64,000 bases of DNA, from contig NC_063164.1 of assembly GCF_023159225.1 (NCBI RefSeq), forward strand, positions 71,285,300 through 71,349,299, written 5' to 3'. The stretch's first letter is position 1. Each line of letters begins with the position of its first letter. The translations under genes and the position numbers were made by a program. The stretch is from Perognathus longimembris pacificus (Eukaryota; Chordata; Mammalia; Rodentia; Heteromyidae). This document shows, in pieces, positions 1-9,040 of the stretch. The notes beneath the pieces were generated by a model. It saw only the letters and a list, made by a program, of their open reading frames with translations. It made no database searches and was not told where the DNA came from.

Positions 1-634
1 CAGTAGACTCACTACCTTCCCTGGTAGTGGACTTTATTGGGCAGCTGTGAGGCTTGCAGCAACCTCCTTGTGTCAGATCAACAACTGCCTCTCAAGCTGC
101 AACCATCCAGTGGTCCTCCTACTGAGATCACACACAGAGCAAGTGGACCCTTTTCCTCAACATCAGCACTAGAATATGTTAAGGGAAGCTGCATGGCCCA
201 CAAACCCTGTCCACATCTGATTTTCTTCCTCAAGCTAAGACTCCTTCATTTCTTCAGCTTCTTAAGAATTTCCTCTTCTTTGTCTATATCCCTCCATATG
301 AAACAGATGACCTCGGTTTTTTGAAGGAACCTCTGCTGCTGGCTCTCATACCACATGTGTAGTGAGACATGCATATGTGCCAAGGCAGAAGCAATGGAGC
401 AATGGAGCAAAGGAGCCAACTGAAATGTGCCCATTGATAACCCAGCCTTCTGTTATTTCCTATGAAGCTCCAGCTCTGCCTTGACTTTCATTTCCTTTTA
501 TACAGAGGGTGGAAGTCTAACCAAGTCCCATTCCTTGTGTAAGACTGACATTTAAAACTCATTGGCTTGGATTTCCTTTTGCACTTATTTACCAGAATTT
601 GAACTGAGGGTATTTCCCTTGCTAGGCAGAAACA

Positions 635-654
635 CCCTCCCTCCCTCCCTCCCT

Positions 655-693
<39 letters not shown>
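635..693. repeat. Compound microsatellite (CTCC)n(CT)n
   Basis: A run of about seven CTCC units passes directly into about sixteen CT units. It is a pure polypyrimidine tract on the plus strand. The arginine/glutamate-rich frames predicted across it are artefacts of the repeat. Confidence 0.95.
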
Positions 694-696
<3 letters not shown>

Positions 697-711
697 TGAT
701 CGTTTAGCTGC

Positions 712-900
712 CTTGGGGGGAGGGTTAAAGAGGAGTACAGAAATGGAGGAACAAAGGTTGAACAAATGCAGCAGTGGTACTCTGTAGACACTATGTTGAA
801 AATGAACTATACAACTTGTGGTAAGGGACAAGAAGGGAAAAATTGGGAAAGAATGAAGAAAGGGGTGATACTGTCCAGAAGGAAAGGTACTCAATATGAA
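712..900 (+). mobile_element. L1 3'UTR relic
   Basis: The sequence aligns by eye with the older L1 3'UTR at 46600-46780: shared blocks include a GAACAAA..GCAGCA motif, TATGTTG-AAATGAACT-TACAACTTG and GAATGA-GAA-GGGGT. It carries no coding part. It is degenerate, so it is an old insertion. Confidence 0.6.
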
Positions 901-968
901 AATTTATCTCTTGAGCTACAACTCTGGTTCAAGACTTTTTTTAACATGGTTAAAATAAATAAACTTAG

Positions 969-1200
969 GGCTGGGGATATAGCCTAGTGGCAAGAGTGCC
1001 TGCCTCGGATACACGAGGCCCTAGGTTCGATTCCCCAGCACCATATATACAGAAAATGGCCAGAAGCGGCACTGTGGCTCAAGTGGCAGAGTGCTAGCCT
1101 TGAGCGGGAAGAAGCCAGGGACAGTGCTTAGGCCCTGAGTCCAAGGCCCAGGACTGGCCAAAAAAAAATAAAATAAAATAAAATAAATAAATAAATAAAT
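969..1200 (+). mobile_element. IDL-Geo dimeric SINE, full length
   Basis: The left monomer is ID/tRNA-Ala-like, with A box around TAGCCTAGTGG and B box GGTTCGATTCC. The right monomer runs from GGCCAGAAGCGGC to CCCAGGACTGGCC, and an (AAATA)/(AAAT) tail follows. A perfect 16-bp target-site duplication AAATAAATAAACTTAG flanks it at 953-968 and 1201-1216. It carries the diagnostic bases CTCGGATACACGAGG and GAGCGGGAAG shared with the copies at 39369 and 61868, and so belongs to a distinct subfamily. The intact duplication and long A-rich tail suggest recent insertion. Confidence 0.92.
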
Positions 1201-1546
1201 AAATAAATAAACTTAGAAGCTAATGTCTCACCTCTTTGATTGGCTGTTTGCTTTCCCTAATGTTCAGGCTAAAGCTATTATCAGAGCCCCGTAACTCTTA
1301 CCCAGTAACTCTCACCCAGCATTGCCAGGACCTTATCATTTGGAGCACAGCTGAATGACCTTTGCCAAGAGCTGCCAGCCTATGCTCAGCCCAGTGGTAC
1401 ATGAACCCTGGAGTCTGTGTTGTGACTGCCACCCTCCAGCCACCTTCCCAGGCATTATTTTACTTGTACCTTATCACCAACTTGTCCCCTTCAGGAGATG
1501 TTTGCACCTTAAGTTTCAAGGAAGTAAACCCCACTGCTGTACTTAC

Positions 1547-1634
1547 TTGTGACAGCCACATGTCGGTTCGCTTTGCCTTCGTCTATCACATCCATGACCT
1601 CCTCAGGGCTTGACACAAACCTCTCAGTGCATCC
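1547..1634 (-). CDS. KIF5C: KIF5C exon 7 (motor domain)
   Basis: An 88-nt exon encodes 29 residues, starting [12 protein letters not shown] and ending [10 protein letters not shown], plus the first base of the next codon. The acceptor reads TTCTTGCAG|GGATGC and the donor ACAA|GTAAGT. The exon starts in phase 0 and ends in phase 1, which requires exon 8 to complete an Asn codon, as expected for the switch I sequence beginning NMNEH. Residues are about 168-196 of KIF5C. The segment lies just before the switch I loop that senses the nucleotide. The residues SSPEEVMDV and KANRHVAVT match KIF5C; from family knowledge KIF5B has CSPDEVMDT and KIF5A EEILDV. Confidence 0.95.
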
Positions 1635-2322
1635 CTGCAAGAACCACAGTGAGGTCAGGTCAGCCATTAAAGAATGGAAAAGCAACAAGACTCTGAGGCA
1701 GATGAATATTTTCTCATTTCTTTCTAAAGGTCCAGATAAAGAGCAAGAATGCAATATTGATCCCAACTACTTTTCCCCCTTGCCTAGGGCTTGAATTCTA
1801 CATTAAAAAGAAGTCTGAGCAAACCCTGGGCATACTAGGAATGAATTATAAAAGAAATGCTGGAATTTCCTAGGTTTTGGAGTGCATAGTCATATTAAAG
1901 ATCTTAAAAATCAATGCGAAGAAAAAAATGGACAAGGCAGCTTGCTTTCTATCTTTAGTTAACAGTTTAGCCATCCATAGACACTTTGAAACTCTAGGCA
2001 TAATGGTAGATGTCCTCTAACTACAAAGCATAAACCATTGCAGTCAATATAAAACCTCTTTACATAATAACTTACATAAAGAGGCTTTGAGGACAGAGTA
2101 TATGCTTAGCATATACTAAGACCTGAGATTGATTCTCAGCACACACAAAAAAAGATAGGTTCTTATATAAATAGTATGAATAACTTACATAAATAAAAGT
2201 TAAATTATAACAATTAAATGTTGATTTTCTTTTTAATCAGATTCTGGGCATTTTATATAATCTTTATTTCAATAGTAACTGGAGAGAAATTAACCACACT
2301 GCCAATCAAGTCTTCTTCATAC
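1635..2322 (-). other. KIF5C: Intron 6
   Basis: A 688-bp intron with canonical GTATGA donor and TTGCAG acceptor on the minus strand. Its only recognisable content is a degenerate ID-like SINE with a perfect target-site duplication at 2066-2193. The remainder is AT-rich unique sequence. Confidence 0.9.
2081..2178 (+). mobile_element. Degenerate ID element with perfect TSD
   Basis: Positions 2105-2146 retain the 3' part of an ID element (CTTAGCAT, then GATTGATTCTCAGCAC in the B-box region), followed by an A-run. A perfect 15-bp duplication AATAACTTACATAAA flanks it at 2066-2080 and 2179-2193. About 25 nt of non-ID sequence lies between the A-run and the right duplication, so the inserted RNA may have carried a unique 3' end. 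Confidence 0.65.
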
Positions 2323-2378
2323 CTTTACATATGGGACTCTGTTTTTATCTTCATGAACAGCCAAATTGGTCTTAGAAA
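2323..2378 (-). CDS. KIF5C: KIF5C exon 6 (motor domain)
   Basis: A 56-nt exon. It completes a Val codon begun in exon 5 and then encodes 18 residues, SKTNLAVHEDKNRVPYVK, about residues 150-167. The acceptor is CTCTACAG|TTTCTAAG and the donor GTAAAG|GTATGA. It enters in phase 1 and leaves in phase 0. The region corresponds to a loop and strand in the middle of the motor core. It is too small to be found as an open frame and was located by translating the reverse strand between exons 5 and 7. Confidence 0.95.
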
Positions 2379-2634
2379 CTGTAGAGAAGATAGTGATGAC
2401 ATGCAAAGAAAAGAAAAGTTAAAGACACTGTGTTAGAAGAATGGGAGATGGCTACAGAAGATAAGCAATTCATTCTTTTTTGCAATTTGTAAATGTAAGC
2501 CATGACTGTGAATGAGCAAATGGCCAGAAGCAAAGAGAGCATCTCTATAAATTTCCATCAAGTCCTGTAACTCACTTTAACCTTCCTGGACTTGAGTTAC
2601 AGAGCAAATAAAGACACGCAGTCAAGTTACTCAC
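2379..2634 (-). other. KIF5C: Intron 5 (short)
   Basis: At 256 bp this is the smallest intron in the window, with donor GTGAGT after ..CTTGATG and acceptor CTACAG. No repeat element is apparent in it. Confidence 0.92.
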
Positions 2635-2683
2635 CATCAAGTAAGTCCCTTATTTTGTCCAAGTAGATCTCAAAATAGGAAAC
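2635..2683 (-). CDS. KIF5C: KIF5C exon 5 (motor domain)
   Basis: A 49-nt micro-sized exon encodes VSYFEIYLDKIRDLLD (about residues 133-148) plus the first G of the next Val codon. The acceptor is TTAACCAG|GTTTCC and the donor GATG|GTGAGT. VSYFEIYxxxIRDLL is a hallmark strand-helix of the kinesin motor core, conserved across kinesin families. The phase-1 end fits exactly with exon 6. Confidence 0.95.
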
Positions 2684-3047
2684 CTGGTTAAAGACAAATT
2701 GAAATTAGAATAGAAATTCCACACTTTATCTCAAAAAAAATCATTGTTAGAATGTAGGAAAACTTTTTCTTCTGATGCATAGCTAAGAAGAATAGAAGTG
2801 AATAGCAAGTGAAGGTCCTGAGTCCTGAGCTTCCTGCTTGGTCAGCTGGCTGTACATCTCTGCTAATTATGATCAACATCTAGCCACCCTCGGCTCCCTT
2901 GGCCTCCATTCAGAAGACATCATATGCTAGATGTACTATGACAGGATTCCAGGTTTCAGCTTAAAGAAACACTAAACAAACTTCTATGTGTAACAGCCAC
3001 CAGAGACAAGGCCGTCTACAAGTAATCTTCAAAAATTAATAGACCTC

Positions 3048-3214
3048 GGGCTGGGATGTAGCTCAGTGGCAAAGCACTTGCCTAGCAAGTGCAACGTCCT
3101 GGGTTCAATCCCCAGTACCAAAAAAGAAAAGACAAAAAAAATACAGTTAACAAAAAAACAAAAACAAGGCATTGAATTTCAGGGACTAGCCTTGTAGCTG
3201 AAATTAGTTGGTAT
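3048..3214 (+). mobile_element. ID SINE with 3' extension, flanked by 17-bp TSD
   Basis: A single ID monomer (CTGGGATGTAGCTCAGTGG, B box GGTTCAATCCC) at about 3048-3122 is followed by an A-rich stretch and about 45 nt of non-SINE sequence. The 17-bp perfect duplication AAAAATTAATAGACCTC lies at 3031-3047 and 3215-3231. The extension is therefore inside the inserted unit, as in an ID transcript carrying unique 3' sequence (compare BC1-type RNAs). Confidence 0.85.
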
Positions 3215-3667
3215 AAAAATTAATAGACCTCACTTGATTGCAAGAAACTAAACGTCTCATTTGGCCTGGAGGAGAGCACAGCCCACACCTTCACATGCAG
3301 TGAATCAGGGAGAGGATAAGAACAGGGTATTTGAAACTACAAAAGCTCAGTAAGGTAACTGGGAGATAACTGAGATGAAGGTGGTCAGGTTCAGAGTCTA
3401 GAAAGGATTTGGGCAAAATGTGGTTTAATAAAAAAAGATTCATCTGTGAGGGAAAAGGGTGCCCCCTAAACAATTATTCTCAAACGGTAGCCCAGAACCA
3501 CTTGTGTAAGTATCACTCACAGAATTTGCTTAAATTGCACAGTTCTGAAAACGATTGCAACCCTAATGGATCAGAATCTCAAAGGACTATATGATCTAGG
3601 AACTGGCTTCTGAATTCTCCAGGGGATTATTATGTTGGCTGATAGTCTACGAACTATTTAAACTAAG

Positions 3668-3790
3668 ACAGGGAAGAATGAAGAAAGGGGTGAGATCAGT
3701 GAAGATCCATTGTACTTACAAACTGATTTGTTGAATGGTAACCTATTTGTACAACAACTTAAAAATAATAAAAAAATATATTTTAAAAAC
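3668..3790 (+). mobile_element. L1 3'-end relic
   Basis: GGGAAGAATGAAGAAAGGGG is followed by a divergent version of the L1 3' end (..TACTTACAAACT..GGTAACCTATTTGTACAACAACTT) and an AATAATAAAA tail. It matches, with many changes, the L1 3' end at 46740-46845. Confidence 0.5.
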
Positions 3791-3984
3791 TACTTAGACT
3801 AACACATAGTCTTGGTATTAAATGTACACATAGCACGATATTAGACGTCAATTTTCTCATCTGGCACATGAAGCCCTTAGACTTTATGAAGTCAAAAACA
3901 ATTACTAGCACCCTACAATTTGTTTAAATCTTGCTTCTGTTGTAATGGACAAAAAAGCAAACTATAATCATATGCCGTAGAATA

Positions 3985-4110
3985 ATGTTTGGGTCAACAA
4001 TGGGCCACATACACAATGGTGGTCCCATAAGATCCTGTAGCCTAGTGACATCATAGCTACCTTAGTTTATATAGGCATATTCTATGATGTTCAGAAAAAG
4101 GCAAAATGTA
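3985..4110. mobile_element. Ancient interspersed repeat, probably a DNA-transposon remnant
   Basis: The blocks GGGTCAACAATGGGCCACATACACAATGGTGGTCCCATAAGAT (in part) and TTCTATGATGTTC resemble a common ancient mammalian repeat whose consensus I recall only in part. I cannot name the family with confidence. CpG sites of the remembered consensus appear decayed to TG or CA, consistent with great age. Confidence 0.35.
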
Positions 4111-5349
4111 TATTGTCCCTGCTTTTCATGGAATGCTTATTTTTGTTAATTTACTTCAAATACTTTATGAGACAAGACCAGGCAGAGGGAAAATAGATGG
4201 ACCTTGCCAATATGCAATAACATGCTCAGAAATAATGTTTAAAACCTCCGTGGGATGAAATTTAAGGAGGAGAGTATCAATATTGTCTTAGCTAACCCCC
4301 TTTCTTTGATTTGTATTGTTCAAAATAGAGTGGTTAGCAGCTGACTCATCCACTTGTAATTATTAAGAAATTAGTCAGCATGATTACAAATACAAAACAG
4401 GAACCTGAAGTACAAAATCTAGCTCTAGAACTTAAAAAGCATTGTTTCTCTTCTTTCCCCCACTTCACATTAGGCCTGTTTTCATCTTAATAAGATTCTA
4501 ACACAAGACACCATTTCCAGGGCAGTAATTGGTTTAACATCTTATTCCAGGTTTATCATGCAAGAACCCTGCAGTAGCTTAAAGTATTTAAATGCAAACA
4601 GCCTTAAAGAAGCACTAAGCTCCCTAATCTTGATCCCATCAAAGCAACAAGCTTCTATAACCTTAGGTATAAAGACTCCAGCAAGAAGGGAAAGCAGGCT
4701 TAGCTAATAAAAGCACCTACATGGAAACATGATTTGCTGGATGTAATTTATAATTGGGCAAATAGTTTTAATCTTCTTTCAATGTAATTTAAGAATGCCA
4801 TATTGCAGAATTAAGGAAGGGAAGATGTTTACTATAATGGAAAAAGCACTGCAAGTCAAGTTGGTCCAATTTATGATCTATGTATAACTTGGGCTATCTA
4901 AATCTGTCTTTATACTTCAACTTCCTATCTCTAAACTTCTGGGTCTGGTACACTAAAGCCTTTATAGAAATCTTTTGGCTCATCAGGTCAGCTGTGAGAC
5001 TTTTTAGAACAGCCTCTCCTCCAACCCATTCTATTAACTACTGACTGGCCACAGTGATAGAGGAACAGACATTATGTGTGTCTTAGATAACATGAATGAG
5101 GGCAAGGACATCTGCTTTCAGGCAGATCCAATGAGTCTCTTCCCAAGGAAATGTGGGATTCACAGGAATGTGGAAAAGGAGGTACCACACTGCCCTACCC
5201 ACTTCCCAATAAGAGGAAGGTGGTCTGAAGTAAGGGAAAGAAGTAAAGCAGTAAGGCAGAACAGAACTACAGGGGATATAGAGATTTGGGGTGGGAATAA
5301 TGAAATATTCTGGCATTAGGTAAGCTTCATGGTACTACAATTTGGACAA

Positions 5350-5420
5350 TATACTAAAAAAAAACCATCAAATTGTATGTTTTTAAAAGATGAACTGTAC
5401 AAGCTGTGAGTTACATTTCA
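5350..5420 (+). mobile_element. Old L1 (L1M-like) 3'-end fragment
   Basis: CCATCAAATTGTATGTTTTT then AAAAGATGAACTGTACAAGCTGTGAGTTACATTTCAA is similar to the 3' end of old mammalian L1 subfamilies (AAAGGGTGAATT..GTATGTAAATTATATCTCAAT). Short and diverged; another repeat family is possible. Confidence 0.35.
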
Positions 5421-6303
5421 ATTTTTTTTTAAGTTTAGGGGGAAAAAAAGAGAAAAAAGGGAAAGCATGGCCTCAATTCCTGCCCTCCACAGCCTTGATC
5501 CAGTCCAACTACCTGATTATGTATCTTGTAAAAATTTCCTCTACTTGCTTAAATAAGTGGTCTTCAGTAACTAGCAAACAAAAAAATTCTAGTGAAAATA
5601 GTCTTGAGGCAAACTTTTATCATGTAATAGCTGTAAGAGAAGGAGTTCTCTTTTCCAATTCAAATTTAAGCCGGAATGAGAGGCTAGGGTTTAAAACAAA
5701 ACAAAAATAAATAAAAAAAAATATAAAGCAAAAAGGGGGCGTGGAGGGACATGTAGAAGATACCCCCCCAATACTTTTCAGAATGTTTCTTCAAAACCTA
5801 GCCTTTCATACCCCAAGAGGGATACAGAGAAACACAGTACAATATGTGCCCAGCCAGAGTTACATTACCCAGTTGCATACTTAAACCTATGATAATGTAA
5901 CCTTATTTAACAAAGTATTTTTTCAGCAAATCTGGATATATATCCCTTTTTTCTGGGACCCCACCTATTAATAATACCAGGGGTTGGAAGGTCTATGAAA
6001 CAACACTTTTAGGAACTGCTCTAACCCCAAGAGGCATATTCAGGTCCTGTCTCTAGAAATCCACAAGGTATAGGACAGAATTCAAACAACTGTCCAGCTG
6101 ATTCTATCCCAAAGAGAATTTTTGCTTTCATTTGCTCCATGGTTAAGAAAACTACCAGATAACTAAGAGTTGCCTCCATGACTAAGTAATAAGGCTCTGC
6201 TTGGCAGAAGAATGTCATTGAACTAGATACGCCAAACTTTTATAAGCACATAGAAGGAGGAAGACTGAGGAACATGACTTGGAACCACATCAGCAGTACC
6301 TAC

Positions 6304-6408
6304 CTTGATGTGAAATTCTAGGTTCTCATCCATGGAATAAATATGGTCAAAGATATCGTGTGCAATCCTCGGGATGATCCCCATGAGTTGAGGGTCGTGC
6401 AGCTTTCC
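6304..6408 (-). CDS. KIF5C: KIF5C exon 4 (motor domain)
   Basis: A 105-nt exon of exactly 35 codons, phase 0 at both ends, about residues 98-132. It begins [20 protein letters not shown] and ends NLEFHIK. The acceptor is ATTCTCTAG|GGAAAG and the donor ATCAAG|GTAGGT. It directly follows the P-loop exon: the ME of exon 3 and the GKLHDP here form the loop after the nucleotide-binding helix. [18 protein letters not shown] agrees with KIF5C; KIF5B has EGMGIIPRIVQDIFNYIY. Confidence 0.95.
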
Positions 6409-7298
6409 CTAGAGAATGAGAATACAAGAGTGTGGGGAAACATGTGAGAGAGAAAAGGGACCATGCCCTAAGTTTCTTCTATCTTTTTTTCTTTGACAAC
6501 AATGTCACATTTAATACGCCAAATACACAAACTGAATTTATGGATCATATTTTCCCAGGGTCTCATGCAGCAAACAGGGTTCCTAGGACTGACTGATTCA
6601 TGGGTAGGGTTATAAATGGGCACTAGCCCTGGCCCATCCTCCAACATTTCATAAATAGAACTCTATGCAGTAGGGAGCCACACACACAGGCTCCTAGCTG
6701 CTTATGGAGACTTATCTGACATTCCAAAATCAAAAGGTGACAGAATAACTTAATGAGTTCCTCATTCAGCCCAGCAGAGGGTTTTCTGTCATGTATTGAG
6801 GCTTTCTGCTGCCACTTCGAGCAGCAAATACAGGTATGTGGGGTCAGGATGTGAGTGAGGAGAAAAGAAAGAGACCATCTGGGTCTTATGTGTGAGTGTT
6901 TAATAACAGACCAGCACCTACAAGTTCAAGTCCTTGAATGGCATCACTCAGAGAAGTGACAGACTTAATTTCATTAAAGATATCATTGCTCAAAAATAAA
7001 AAGAATGCCTTCAGTATCATTTGCACACCAATCAAGAAAACACCCATCTCACCAATTTCTTTTAAAATCTGTAATTACAAGCTTGAATTGCTTCAAATAA
7101 TTGTTGGCTTTTTCTAGTACTTAAGTCCACTTTTAGGATATGCTCCTGTTTTTCTTTCTCCGTTTTTTTTCTATTTCTATTCATTTTACCCTAGAGGTAG
7201 AGAGACACATGAGTACTTTTGCTATTTTAACTCTTACTAAAATCATTTTTTGGGTCATGAGTTTGCTACCACTGGAGATTTTCAAGAGATACCACAGA

Positions 7299-7366
7299 GG
7301 CTGGAGGTATAGCTTGATGGAACTGCATAGCACATGTGACGCCCTAGAGTCAATCCCAAGCACAGA
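7299..7366 (+). mobile_element. Degenerate ID-like SINE
   Basis: GAGGCTGGAGGTATAGCTTGATGG, then GCCCTAGAGTCAATCCCAAGCAC, preserves the order of the ID A box and B box with many substitutions. No target duplication was found. Confidence 0.55.
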
Positions 7367-7961
7367 GAAGGGGAAGGAACCTAGGCAGTGGCACAGAACC
7401 TGTGAGCAACTCCTGTAGAAAGGTCCTTAAAGTATTTATGGCCATGGCTAGTATGGCCCTAAATGTGCACCCTTAGTAGAGTCATCTTTGAAGTGCACAG
7501 TCCAATGAGAACTTCAATTCACTCATGTGAGTTAAACAACTTATCTATACACAGCACACAGTCTACAGGTTTACAGTGATTTTGGCAAACATATACTCAG
7601 AGAATTTTCTGGACCTTTCAGAAGCTATAAAACTCTAGGAACCAATGGATCAGAAAGAACAACACAAAAATTGAGTTTTCTCTTCAGTCTTCCAAGGATG
7701 TCTAACAACCACAACAATTTTGACTCACCTCCTTGTTCCAGATATGCTGAATGCCTTAAAAAAGATCAGCTGTTCTCAATGATGAACTCTCTTTTTCTTC
7801 CTGGTCTCCACCAAACAGGACCCCTCTGAAAGTGACTTCCAAGTTAGCAAGAACTCACTTGAACCCCCATGCTAACAGCAGATCACTGAGCCCCTAGCAT
7901 GCCATGTCATTCATCTGCACACCTGACTCTTCACTTTGCTCTCTATTAAAAGCAGCCAACA

Positions 7962-8149
7962 GGCTGGGGATATGGCCTAGTGGCAAGAGTGCTTGCCTCA
8001 TATACATGAAGCCCTGGATTCGATTCCCCAGCACCACATATATAGAAAAAGCCAGAAGTGGCGCTGGGGCTCAAGTGGCAGAGAGCCTTGAGCAAAATGA
8101 AGCCAGGGACAGTGCTCAGGCCCTGAGTTCAAGCTCCAGGACTGGCAAA

Positions 8150-8182
<33 letters not shown>
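7962..8182 (+). mobile_element. IDL-Geo SINE with (AAT)n tail
   Basis: Full dimer: a left monomer with TGGCCTAGTGG and GATTCGATTCC, and a right monomer ending CAGGACTGGC, then about eleven AAT units. An almost perfect duplication AAAAGC(A/G)... lies at 7948-7961 (AAAAGCAGCCAACA) and 8183-8196 (AAAAGCAACCAACA). The right monomer has a short deletion of the TGCTA segment after GGCAGAG. It belongs to the CATATACATGAAG / GAGCAAAA subfamily. Confidence 0.9.
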
Positions 8183-8186
<4 letters not shown>

Positions 8187-8945
8187 GCAACCAACAAAAC
8201 AGAATTTAAATATTCCTGGCCTCTGGCAACGCTGGGAAAATGGGAACATTCTGGAATGTCTTCATCTATTAGGAACAGTTAATCATTTGATGTGTTTTCT
8301 TCGTTTTTTAGTTTAACTATTATACACACTCAATACAGGGATGGCCAAGGCCTAGTACTACTACATTGAATTAGTGCAAAGTTTAAGTTAAATAGTATAT
8401 AAAGTGCTTGGTGACACACAAGGGGCTCAAGGAAGGTCAGCACTATAACATTCAGTTCACGGCAGGTGCTCACCAAGTGGTTGTTGGGGCTAATTGGACC
8501 TGAGGAGATGGAAAATACCTTTATACCCCAGGCCATTACTATAGATTACATCCTAGGAAAACTGCACCAAGTAACTGATACTGAAAGCCTCAAATCTTAG
8601 GAGTACTTAAACTGCACCTGGTCCTCATAACATTTAACAAACAAGACGTGGGCCATGTTCTGGACTGTGAAGACCTTTGTAAGGAATGATACCTACAAAG
8701 AAAACACAGCTCTTCTGCTTGTCACATTTCAGAATTCCACTCAAAAGACCTCTGTACCCCAACCTCCAAAGCTCTTGAATAATTCATGGTAATCCTTTAG
8801 CTTCTCTTCGGTGGTCCACATCAGAGAAGAATGATTGGTAATCCAAAAGTCATTTATAATTGACTCAAACCTGTTTCTCTAGAAGCTTTCTCTTTCAACG
8901 GATTCCTCTAATTGATTTCTGGCTGAAACTGAGCCACAGCTGTGT

Positions 8946-8959
8946 GCTTGTGTGTGTGT

Positions 8960-9029
<70 letters not shown>

Positions 9030-9040
9030 AAGAGAGAGGA
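8946..9040. repeat. Compound microsatellite (TG)n(GA)n(GACA)n(GA)n
   Basis: A short TG run is followed by about eighteen GA units, about eight GACA units and a final GA run. One strand is purine-rich throughout. Confidence 0.95.

Larger units (their letters stand above)
1..1546 (-). other. KIF5C: Intron 7 (5' part), non-coding
   Basis: This is the donor-proximal part of KIF5C intron 7; exon 8, expected to begin with the switch I region, is not reached. It holds a CTCC/CT microsatellite, an old L1 3'UTR piece and one IDL-Geo SINE, entered separately. I see no conserved exon or other gene here; the short reading frames lack any family resemblance. Confidence 0.85.
2684..6303 (-). other. KIF5C: Intron 4
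   Basis: A 3.6-kb intron. Besides one ID element (3048), an L1 3' relic (3668), an old DNA-transposon-like fragment (3985) and an old L1M-like 3' end (5350), it is AT-rich unique sequence. The frames at 5074-5319 and 5390-5710 show no family resemblance and are taken as chance. Confidence 0.88.

Noticed and set aside
585..894. Arg/Glu-rich small proteins near 600-700 and other low-complexity frames (7998-8249, 37868-38215, 42977-43195, 49890-50319, 60773-60982)
   Set aside because: They are translations of microsatellites and SINE tails.
1509..1766. 85-residue minus frame containing exon 7
   Set aside because: Only 1547-1634 is coding; the rest is read-through into introns beyond clear splice sites.
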